A stretch of 24,632 nt of DNA from Gnetum montanum. Its lineage: Eukaryota; Streptophyta; Gnetopsida; Gnetales; Gnetaceae. Both the position numbers and the translations under genes were made by a program. The notes under the pieces were generated by a model. That model ran no database searches, was not told the origin of the DNA, and saw only the letters and a list, made by a program, of their open reading frames with translations. The stretch covers positions 74,297 through 98,928 of the forward strand of contig MNCI01013697.1 in NCBI GenBank assembly GCA_015680685.1. The letters are read 5' to 3'. Below, in pieces: positions 17,036-24,632 of this stretch (within the stretch, counting starts at the first letter, position 1; each line of letters begins with the position of its first letter).

Positions 17036-17872
17036 TTGGACATCATCAAATCCATAACACCTAAGTCCTTTGCAAGACATAGCTTCATAATAATCACAAC
17101 TGAGTATTTTACCAAATGGGTTGAGGCTATTCCCCTTATAAATAAAACATCACAACAAGTTTACAAATTCATCCTAGATAACATAGAAACCTATTTCAAC
17201 TTACCTATGACCATTGTAATAGACAATGGCCTACAATTTTACAGTGTCAAAACTAAAGCCTTTTGTAAGTACTTTAGCATTAAACATTCCTTTTTGTCAT
17301 CATACTACCCTCAGGAAAATGGCCAAGTAAAGCCCACTAATAAAGTCATCATCAACCCTCTTAAGAAAATGCTAAGAAATAGCAAATGATGTTGACATGA
17401 GCAACTAGTCTATGCACTCTGGGCCTACTACACAACATGCCGAACAATGATAGGTATGATGCCTTCTAGCCTTGGTTATGGATCTAAGAAAATTTTTTCA
17501 ATTGAATTATAGGTTCCATAGCTTTAAGTGATCCTCTCAAAATTCATTGATGAAGCTCAGAATAAATAGTTGAGAACTATAGACCTCAACTCAATAGAGG
17601 AGGAGCACATGTAGGTACTTGATCACATTAAATGGTACCAAGAAAGGCAACGGAAAAAACATCGTCACAGCTAGCATTAGCACTCAATCAAGAAAGGGAA
17701 CCTAGTCCTCAAGGCTATTTGCAAATCCATGGATAAGTTCTCAGCCAATTAGGAAGGGCCTTTCTTGGTCACTAAGGCCTATGACAACAAAGCATTTAAG
17801 CTTGCTAATCAAGATGGAAATAAGTTTGCCAAACCAGGGAACCATTCATACATAAAGCTATATTATTCCTAG
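17036..17872 (+). pseudogene. Tat-type integrase core and C-terminus, inactive
   Basis: One uninterrupted register spans the segment to TAG at 17870-17872, with ten in-frame stops (7 TAG, 2 TGA, 1 TAA) but no frameshift. The core is recognisable: DIIKSITPKS, EYFTKWVEAIPL, VIDNGLQF and YYPQENGQV. The first two acidic catalytic residues are present (Asp in LDII and in VIDNG), but codon 17330-17332 is AAG (Lys) where the family has its catalytic Glu. Downstream come ALWAYYTT, then the C-terminal GNLVLKAI, EGPFLVTKAYDNKAF and a final IKLYYS, typical of Tat-lineage integrases. It cannot be functional. Tandem repeats, a polypurine tract and an LTR follow in the order expected for the 3' end of such an element. 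Confidence 0.88.
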
Positions 17873-17907
17873 CATGCAACATCACATGTCAATCTAATAA
17901 GATAAGC

Positions 17908-18060
17908 ATTCATCCACCATGATGTTAAACTAGTACACCATTCGTCCACCATAATGTTAAACTAGCATAGTAGCTCATCCACTATGATGTTAAACTAGCA
18001 CACACACCACTCATCTGCTATGATGTTAAATTGGCATAGTAGCTCATCTGCTACGACATC
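17908..18060 (+). repeat. Four and a half tandem repeats of 32-36 bp after integrase
   Basis: The core CCACTATGATGTTAAACTAG repeats with variants. TGTTAAA anchors fall at 17923, 17955, 17988 and 18024, and a partial unit follows. Tat-lineage elements often have long 3' non-coding regions with tandem repeats, which fits the position between integrase and the polypurine tract. Confidence 0.8.
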
Positions 18061-18987
18061 ATCACCCTTGACATTTTATTTGCATCATGTATTATGTGTT
18101 TTCTTCTTAGAGTTGTGTTTGCAAGATAAAGCCTTGGGTGGTCATGCAAAGATGCCTCTCATCATAGCGGCAAGTCACCGCATTAGTTTGATGTGCATGA
18201 TTGGATTAGCCAAGTTTCTCAAGAGTGTACATCACTATTACCCCTTCATAGCCTACCTACATCCACCCCTATGTCTTAGTACTCCTTCATTTCACTTCAT
18301 ATTCAAGATTGCAAACCCCTTTGATGCTTATGTGTTGTGACTACATGGCATCCTCTTCAAGTCAAGTTGTAGAACCCAAGGCAAATGTAACATAAGTTGT
18401 CCCATGGGGAGCCTTTGTTGGCTATTCAAAGCCAAGGTGGATGTAACACGGGTCATACATAGGAGGAAACACCTTTCCTATAAATGTGATGCAGTTTTGA
18501 AGACATCAAAGCAAAGCCCATCCAATGGCATGTAGTCCACTCGATGGAAAGCACCTCGCAGTTAGCCTTTAGTAATGTGTAGAGCCTCAAGCAAGTTCAT
18601 CCCATAGAAACAAATTGCAAGGACATGTCCCCAAGTAGCCCAATAATGCTACAATTTCATAATTATTCTAGCTTTGAATCCACACTAACTATCTCATGAG
18701 CACTCTAGTGAGAGGTTAACATTTTCAAGGGCAAGTCACTCTAGTGCCATGGTCACCATCAGCTATGATGTTTCTACATCATAACACCCTGTTTGAACTT
18801 CATCTTTCCTTTAATCCCCAAAAAATAACCTACACCTTTTACTCCTAGAATACTGCTATCCATAGCACTCTTGAGCATGATGCAATGACATCCAATCAAG
18901 TACTGCAGAGCGATGTTGGTGCTAGGTCTATTGTGGTGTTTTCTGTTCTTTGTTAATGTCTCTCAAGCCATTCCTCTAGACGTCAAC
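18061..18987 (+). other. Long 3' untranslated region of the Tat-like element
   Basis: No gene is supported. A 106-codon ORF at 18020-18340 starts inside the tandem repeats and has no recognisable features. The region links the integrase tail to the polypurine tract. Confidence 0.5.
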
Positions 18988-19658
18988 AAAGAGGGGCCAA
19001 TGAAACACCACCAAACTTGGACTATGGAGTCTCGGCTACAAACTTTTCTAATTACTGAGACTACGCTCTCCGTTGCCCTAAAGCATAGTCAATTGTAGTC
19101 TCACCACTTAGAAAAATCTACAGCAAGCTACAATTAAATATTATTATTTATTATTTTATGAATTAAAATTTTAATGCACATAACTTTGCTTCCTAGGACT
19201 CTAATTTAGGTGAAATTAGTATCGTTAGGATCATCTTCGAAAGTACTTTCTAATTGTGAAATTGATATTCTCTTTGGGCATATATTATCCTAGAGGTTGC
19301 AATACTGGTCATTTTACAAAATTATATGTAATTTATGAAATATGATTGTAGTGCAAAACTTTATTTTGCCAAGTTACCGTATTATTTTCATGAAATAAAT
19401 GTGACTATTAGGTGTTGATATATGTGGTCATGTTATGTTTGTTATGGATGTTTTGTTCTTACAACATGCATTATCTTAAGCTACCCTAGAGTTGCACATG
19501 TCTTTGTAATGATGCTTATAGTGATCATTGGTAGGTGATGCTAGCATAAGGGTATGGATTGGTTGATGATGAGGCACCCTAGAGGTAGTTATGAATTGAC
19601 CTTTGCTATGATGCATCAGTAAGGATCCTGTCTTAGGCCTCATCCCAAGATTGGGAGA

Positions 19659-19719
19659 ACATAGGTGTGTTCATCCCTATGGTTGGTATGTGACATAAGT
19701 GTGTTCATCCTTATAGCTA
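19659..19719 (+). repeat. 34-bp direct repeat inside the LTR
   Basis: ACATAGGTGTGTTCATCC at 19659 recurs as ACATAAGTGTGTTCATCC at 19693, a spacing of 34 bp. It is a two-copy internal duplication. Confidence 0.7.
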
Positions 19720-19932
19720 GTCCTCCAAAAGGCTAGTGGTTATAGGTCATTGGTTGATGGACCTTGGTACCCGTTGGATAAATAAAAGACTAATAAAAAA
19801 ACCTACAAGTAATGGTTGTTTAAGAGTACTCCTGGTAACATTTCACATACTACACTAAGTGTGGATATGTGAACAACCACATGGGTAAGGTGTATATGAT
19901 GGTATCAGTTTATGAGTCATAACATGAATATA

Positions 19933-19949
19933 ATATATATATATATATG
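19933..19949. repeat. TA microsatellite
   Basis: An AT dinucleotide run of about eight units lies within the LTR. Confidence 0.85.
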
Positions 19950-20322
19950 ACATGATTGTGTGGTACATGTGTTATAGTGTGGTATGATATAGAGTGGGTA
20001 TGATCGTATGGGCATGATAGTGGAGATGTATGTAGTGTGGTGTAATGGATGTATAATTGATTGTGTCTAACAATTATTATATCTATGACTATGTGATAGC
20101 CATCTATTTACTTGAATAATGATTACGCTAGTGCTATGCATGATATCATATGCACATGTGTTGCTTAGAGCATGCACAAGACTAACAGTTGATGTAAGAT
20201 TCCTCTCCTCTAATGCAACACTTATTGACCATCTAGCAGGGGAAGTGTAAAGGCTTTCCACTTAGTTTATACTAACTTTTTTTAGTCATATGTGAAAACC
20301 AAAAAGATACATGTAAGCATTA

Positions 20323-20338
20323 AGAGAGAGAGAGAGAG
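20323..20338. repeat. AG microsatellite
   Basis: Eight AG dinucleotides lie in a row within the LTR. Confidence 0.9.
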
Positions 20339-20708
20339 TAGATGAGGGAAAAATCTTTAGGGTTTGGTTTATGTATATGTCCATGTACAATAGTGTGGAC
20401 TTTCATATTTGTATGACCCTCCCTATACTCTTATATATATGATGTTGTTTATCTATTTTTGTGTATCTTATGATAGCAGTGCACCTTTTTGGCTTATGTA
20501 GAGACATGTAGTTTTATAAATTGAAATGTATGCTTAGTCTTTGGTTTGCTATGGAGTTTTGTACAATTTAATCAATATATAAGGGATTTATTCTTAACAT
20601 ATTTTAATACATAATTAACTTCGAATTTATCATCCTTCCATTATGTTATTACTAGCTATCTTAGGCATCACTTTATCCTAGCTAGGTGTGGTACAACGAG
20701 ATGTTACA

Positions 20709-21874
20709 ATATTATTCCTAGGTTACCAAATGCTTCCATGTTACACTTAAAACTCATTGTGTTCATTTGTCAAATTCTATGTGCAATGAAAAAGTAAATA
20801 TTAAACCAAGTACATCAAAAATAAATTGCATTAAAAGTAAAGTCTATGTTAAGTTAGAGTACTACAATGAATACGAATCAATCTTAATCTTATTTTCAAT
20901 CATGGATTGTATTCAAGTATACTACCACTAGAATAAAATGCCATATAATTAACTCAAATTCATGCTACAAGTACTTGCTGACTCTTCTAAGCTATAAATA
21001 TAAACTAACAAAGTTTCAATTAGGCTACTTGACCCAAAAATGATACATATGCATAGCAAGTGAACTGTATCTATAGGCATTATTTTGCAACTATGTCAAC
21101 ATAAGCGCATCAATGCAACATAGGCTTCATTAACTAAGCAACATCAACACATCAACATCAACTAAGCCCTTCTGAAATTGCATTTTTATTGTTCATCACA
21201 AATGATATACCAAAAATACATATGATTTGATAAAAGACACCAAATTTTAGAAGGAGTAGGCCTTAATCATTTATATATATATCTTGATATGTAATGTAAA
21301 ACAATGACTCATTGATATATAATAAGGTAATAAATAGAGTAGGTATTCCTTTATAATGGTACATGATAAAGCTAAAATAATAAGGATATCCTATTAGCTT
21401 CATAGATATCACAATTAAGCATTGCAATAATCTAATGCATTATGTTCCATTTTATGAAGCTTGGCTACTTAATACTATCTACAACCCTACTTTCCATCAT
21501 TTAAAATGCTTAGATATTTAGCTATTTATCATTTTCTTTCGAACTTCATTTAGATTAATTAGCATAAATTACATGACTTAGAGCTATCAAACCAACTTTG
21601 TTCTATTTCACTAACATATGCTACATAAGGCTTATATATCTTAGCATAACTATTGGAATTTAACTACCTCTAACTAGTAGTTTTTATCCAATGTTAAGTA
21701 TGTCCATTATTCCCTACTCTCTTTCATGTTTTCATTTATCAATGGTAGGATTAGGTGAACAAAGTCCGTCAAAGACATGTTATCAAAATTGGACTTTACA
21801 TTTTGATTTCTACATCACAAAGGGATATACATACTATGTTATAGGTTTTGTTTAGTTTTTTTCTTTCTTTAAGA
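20709..21874. other. AT-rich desert, no gene seen
   Basis: Both strands are closed by frequent stops and no repeat structure stands out. The upstream, lost part of the LINE at 21875 may lie in its right half, but no RT catalytic motif could be read. Confidence 0.5.
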
Positions 21875-22740
21875 TTGCAAGTTAATATTGATAAAATTAA
21901 GATTATTGTGTTAGGTATTAGAAATATAAAGTATAAGTTTTGATTTAAGAATAAAAATGTTGAAATTGTTAATTTCTTTAAATACTTAGGTCTTCTTTGT
22001 ATAAATAATTACAGCTGGGATATGTACATTAAAAAAAGTCGCAAAAAAATACTAAAGTTTTTAATACTTTTAGAAATAAATTTCAATCCTTGAGAGTTTT
22101 TCATTGCAACTTAAAAACCAATTCTTTCTAAGAAATCATTTATCCTACTATTTTGTATGGATGCCTCATATAAAGACTAGGCCTTAGTGAAAAATATTGA
22201 AAGACTATTAAAAAAATACAAAAATCTTTTCGCAAGTTGAATTAAAAGTGAGTGCATATACTCCTTACCACATGATGTTATTAGAATGTGATATGTTATC
22301 TTAATGTTGTGTTCTAAGGCTATCCTTAAAGAGATAAAAGAAAAAACATGGTATTTTGAAGGGATATTATGGCTGAATAAGTGAAATGTCTCATTAAAGA
22401 TTGTGCAAATACACTTAGTAGCATAGACAAGTTAAATAGAATGTATTGCAAAAGCTTTAGTTAAATCTATAATGTAAGAAAAAAAAATTTTGAACATGTT
22501 CAATGAAATTGTATCAATTTAGTAGTAAGATATCTTACTACTAACATTCCATCATGAGTTTATAGCCTTTTTACTAAACTTAGTTAATAATCGAAAGTGG
22601 TAGATGGATTAGCCTACCTAGAGAGGAACACATGTTAATTTTGTATATCAAAAGCTCTTAAAGATGATAATCATGTATTTTTTGTGTGTTCTATGACAAC
22701 TATTGAGGCAAAAATGACATATGTTAGCAAAATGTTTGTA
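21875..22740 (+). pseudogene. LINE (non-LTR) reverse transcriptase tail, degraded
   Basis: The reading starts LQVNIDKIKIIVLG, which corresponds to the segment after the RT catalytic box. It is followed by VEIVNFFKYLGLL with the FKYLG motif that is diagnostic of LINE RTs. IKKSRKKILKFL and PTILYGC (cf. the usual ILYGxE of this region) come next. Further on, ESGRWISLPREEH and, after a frameshift, LKDDNHVFFVCS resemble the cysteine/histidine-bearing C-terminus of LINE ORF2. Many stops and frame changes show long decay. The catalytic part and endonuclease are missing, as expected for a 5'-truncated or heavily eroded copy. No poly(A) end was identified. Confidence 0.7.
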
Positions 22741-22981
22741 TGAGCCATTTTTTAATACATCCAATGCTTGTAGGTTATTTTATTGAATTTACCTTTATAT
22801 TTCATAAAGTATACCAAGTTTTAAATTTTAGTTTCATATTGCTTATATGTCTTAGCACTATAGTACCTATCTATAAGGACAAAGGAAACATTTAAATTAT
22901 GATAGTTAAAGAAAGATTAAGCTTATGATTCACACTATGAAGTTGAGAAAAAAGTTTTAGAATAATATTTGAGATGATAAT
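22741..22981. other. AT-rich spacer before the right-hand LTR
   Basis: No gene was seen. The five bases before the LTR (ATAAT, 22977-22981) would be the target-site duplication if the same five follow the partner LTR outside the window. Confidence 0.4.
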
Positions 22982-22990
22982 TGATGAGAC

Positions 22991-23019
22991 GCGATATCGC
23001 ATGGGCCGCGATATCGCGG
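22991..23019. promoter_or_regulatory. Twin GCGATATCGC palindromes in U3
   Basis: The perfect 10-bp palindrome GCGATATCGC occurs at 22991-23000 and again at 23008-23017, 17 bp apart. The second extends to the 14-bp palindrome CCGCGATATCGCGG (23006-23019). They sit between the LTR start and the TATA box and are the only strong structure in this tiny U3. A role as binding sites is inferred. Confidence 0.6.
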
Positions 23020-23033
23020 TCCACCACCAAATC

Positions 23034-23040
23034 TATAAAT
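23034..23040 (+). promoter_or_regulatory. TATA box of the right-hand LTR
   Basis: TATAAAT in ATCTATAAATAAGAGG lies 15 bp after the second palindrome. It is the likely start-site determinant of the element's genomic transcript. Confidence 0.65.
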
Positions 23041-23288
23041 AAGAGGCGGAACTCCCCTCATTTTCCATCCTAGGCTAGAAGTAGCAAAGCTCTAGCGGAT
23101 TGATCACCCTAGAGATAAAATATTTTCCATGTGCCTGCAGTAGGAGTCCCCCAAGTGAACGGTTCTTTATTTGAGTAGCTTTGTACCTGAACGCAAGTTG
23201 TGTACGGCAATCAAGACAAGCTTTGTGGATAAACCTTGCAGTACATGGATAAGTTTTATTTAATGTTATTTATTACCTGTTGTTAGTG

Positions 23289-23480
23289 TGGCATGAGTAC
23301 GACTTGGTTACGAGCATTGACGAATGTGTACGGCTAACCAAGAAATCAACTACTCATCGCGATTAGATTCTTCCCCCCCCCCTCCTTATCTCCTAGAACG
23401 TGGGACGAGTACAACTTGATTACGAGCATCTCTGGATGTGTACGGCTAGTCAAGGAATTGGCTGTTCATCACACTTAGGC
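23289..23480 (+). repeat. Internal duplication within the LTR, 111-bp offset
   Basis: About 80 bp beginning GTGGCATGAGTACGACTTGG (23289) recur from 23400 as GTGGGACGAGTACAACTTGA. Both contain TTACGAGCAT and TGTGTACGGCTA. A linker with a run of C (about 23374-23382) lies between them. Confidence 0.8.
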
Positions 23481-23626
23481 TAGTTAGGTGCCTCAGTACG
23501 ACCACTTTGAGCACGTGTGTTACGTGTGGTGATCCTAGTAACGATCAGCANATGGAGTTTGACTGAATTTCACGTGCTACGCTCGTTTCATATGGTTGAG
23601 TGTAGACGTACCTCGCCACTCATCAT

Positions 23627-23644
23627 TGGCGTCATTGTCGGGGA
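23627..23644 (+). other. Primer-binding site, tRNA-Asp type
   Basis: TGGCGTCATTGTCGGGGA follows the LTR end after one base. It matches the primer site complementary to the 3' end of plant tRNA-Asp, known from Athila-type gypsy elements, at 15 of 18 positions. The three differences are all transitions. Confidence 0.75.
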
Positions 23645-23870
23645 CTAAGTGTTTATGCACCGAATAGAACATAAGGGATATCACTCACATCATTGTGAGC
23701 CTTAATGAACCTTCGGGTTAATCAAATAAAAATTATATAATGGTGAATTTAGCACACCGATAAAAATGCCTTCTTCTCATAAGAGCAACTCATCACCTAA
23801 GGATCACACATGAGACAATCGGCAAGATAAAACACATAACCAAAATAAGCTAAGTCCTAAATAATATAGG
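23645..23870 (+). other. Leader between primer-binding site and gag
   Basis: This is 226 bp of untranslated leader with no ORF, the usual place for packaging signals in LTR elements. Nothing specific was recognised. Confidence 0.5.
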
Positions 23871-24632
23871 ATGACATATACTCATCCCGATGATTATATT
23901 CCTAATTTTACTTTTGTTCTCCATCAGGACAAACAACTGCGGTGGAGATATTTGCAAGGTAACATTGTGTTACCTCCAGATCAATCAATCTCTTGCATGA
24001 TTTTCCGTGCCTTGGTACAGATTGACATGCAAGAGCATTTCGTTGAATACATTGTGACAGATTCTGATATGAGGGATTATCATCTCACAGATTTACAACA
24101 TATGAGGGACCTAAGGTAGGAGAGTCAACATGCTTTTTTGAAGGGCAAAGCCCCGCACGTCCTTAGCGAAATAGGAGATGAGGAACCCCTTATCACAGGT
24201 TCTTTAGCAAAGGATGTTCCCCCTCCTAACGATGGTAAGGAGGATGAGTATCAGAACCTATGATCAATGATACATATCCCTAGTTCTGATGTCTGTGAAC
24301 ACCAACTATTCACAGAAGGAACAACCACTTATGTTAAGGACGGGCACTTGGATCGTCACAATGATCGGGATCGTAGCAGCCGAAGAGAAGGCAAGAAAAA
24401 TCGTCATGGCGATGGTTCCCCTTCTTCTTCCCCTTCTTCACATCACTCACCCTCTCCTTCCACATCTGGGTGTAGCCACCATGAACATAAAAGGGAGGAT
24501 AAAAGTAAGAAAGACGAAAGACCTCGATGGGAAATTCGAGAGAGAGGACAAGGGCAAGGACATAGGGAGAGTAGGGAACAATGCAGACATTATAGGCATC
24601 ATGAAAGAGATGATCATGATGAGCCCCTACTC
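23871..24632 (+). pseudogene. gag-like ORF with two stops, truncated by the window end
   Basis: From the ATG at 23871 a single register runs 254 codons to the window edge, broken only by TAG at 24117-24119 and TGA at 24261-24263. The first 82 codons (for example LRWRYLQGNIVLPPDQSISC and ALVQIDMQEHFVEYIV) look like a folded domain. The part after the second stop is basic and low in complexity: HNDRDRSSRREGKKNRHGDG, a Ser/Pro run, then Lys/Arg/Glu/His-rich repeats. The position after LTR, primer site and leader makes gag the obvious call, but I do not recognise the sequence family and no CCHC knuckle has appeared yet. The charged tail could be nucleic-acid binding. Confidence 0.6.

Larger units (their letters stand above)
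18988..20708 (+). mobile_element. Polypurine tract and probable 3' LTR of the Tat-like element
   Basis: AAAGAGGGGCCAA (18988-19000) is followed by TGAAACACCACCAAAC at 19001. A candidate end, TGTTACA, lies at 20702-20708; start and end are inverse complements with one mismatch in seven, giving about 1.7 kb. One 32-bp palindrome sits at 19059-19090, exactly 58 bp from the LTR start as at 6069. After about 19105 the sequence no longer resembles the 6069 copy. It contains stretches such as ATAACTTTGCTTCCTAGGAC that resemble common plant LTR sequence. The start is well supported; the end is tentative, and a nested insertion inside is possible. Confidence 0.6.
22982..23625 (+). mobile_element. 5' LTR of an element running off the right edge
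   Basis: The LTR starts TGATGAG (22982-22988) and ends CTCATCA (23619-23625), perfect 7-bp terminal inverted repeats. A primer-binding site follows after one base. Length is 644 bp. The TATA box (23034) is only about 52 bp from the start, so the U3 is very short and most of the LTR is R/U5. It keeps many CpG words, unlike the AT-rich DNA to its left, which suggests a more recent insertion. Confidence 0.88.

Noticed and set aside
18020-18340. 106-codon plus-strand ORF after integrase
   Set aside because: It starts within the tandem repeats of a Tat-type 3' region and shows no domain or coding signature. It is probably chance.
20067-20261. 64-codon minus-strand ORF inside the LTR
   Set aside because: It lies in presumed LTR sequence and has no features. 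Chance ORFs of this size are expected.

Overview
The window reads as nuclear DNA of a land plant with a large, repeat-choked genome. The evidence is layered Ty3/gypsy retroelements of Athila/Tat type, a LINE remnant, plant leucine-rich-repeat gene debris, short AT-rich GT-AG introns, and long AT-rich stretches without genes. A gymnosperm would fit, but nothing here proves the species. No bacterial-style operon, CRISPR array, tRNA or rRNA was seen. There is a 316-base run of n at 14220-14535 and single n at 380 and 23552.

Layout, left to right. 1-1250 is the 3' end of a gypsy element: integrase tail, a clean extra ORF (542-1048) with its own TATA-like box, a polypurine tract, then an LTR start at 1251. 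1537-2398 holds two broken pieces of leucine-rich-repeat genes. 3286-4556 is an LTR/leader repeat (copy A) joined directly to a protease/reverse-transcriptase remnant (4578-6066). That remnant is cut off at 6069 by a second LTR-like sequence, whose U3 carries six 32-bp imperfect palindromes, mostly 93 bp apart, and a TATA box at 7039. Next comes the most unusual locus: a minus-strand, six-exon coding sequence of unknown family (10509 down to 7543). Four of its five introns have intact GT-AG borders, and the reading frame is kept across every junction, but 19 stop codons interrupt it. Upstream of it, 10858-11021 carries the same palindromic module, apparently inverted.

11280-12066 is an unrecognised decayed coding stretch. 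12538-12984 is a CpG-rich Ser/Arg-rich ORF that could be a host exon. 13211-14892 is copy B of the LTR/leader repeat, with a different set of upstream tandem repeats. 15810-17872 is a decayed Tat-like pol (RT end, RNase H, integrase), followed by a tandem-repeat 3' region, a polypurine tract and an LTR (19001 to about 20708). 21875-22740 is a LINE reverse-transcriptase tail. 22982-24632 is the 5' end of another LTR element that runs off the window, with well-defined LTR ends, a tRNA-Asp type primer site and a gag-like ORF with two stops.

Most genes here are retroelement parts in different states of decay rather than a working pathway. Two themes link them. Decay by stop codons is strongly biased to TAG, with few indels. 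Several LTR promoters have distinctive palindromic or tandemly repeated upstream regions. The best candidates for something undescribed are the antisense multi-exon gene, the 93-bp palindrome array, and the promoter-plus-ORF unit after integrase at the left edge.
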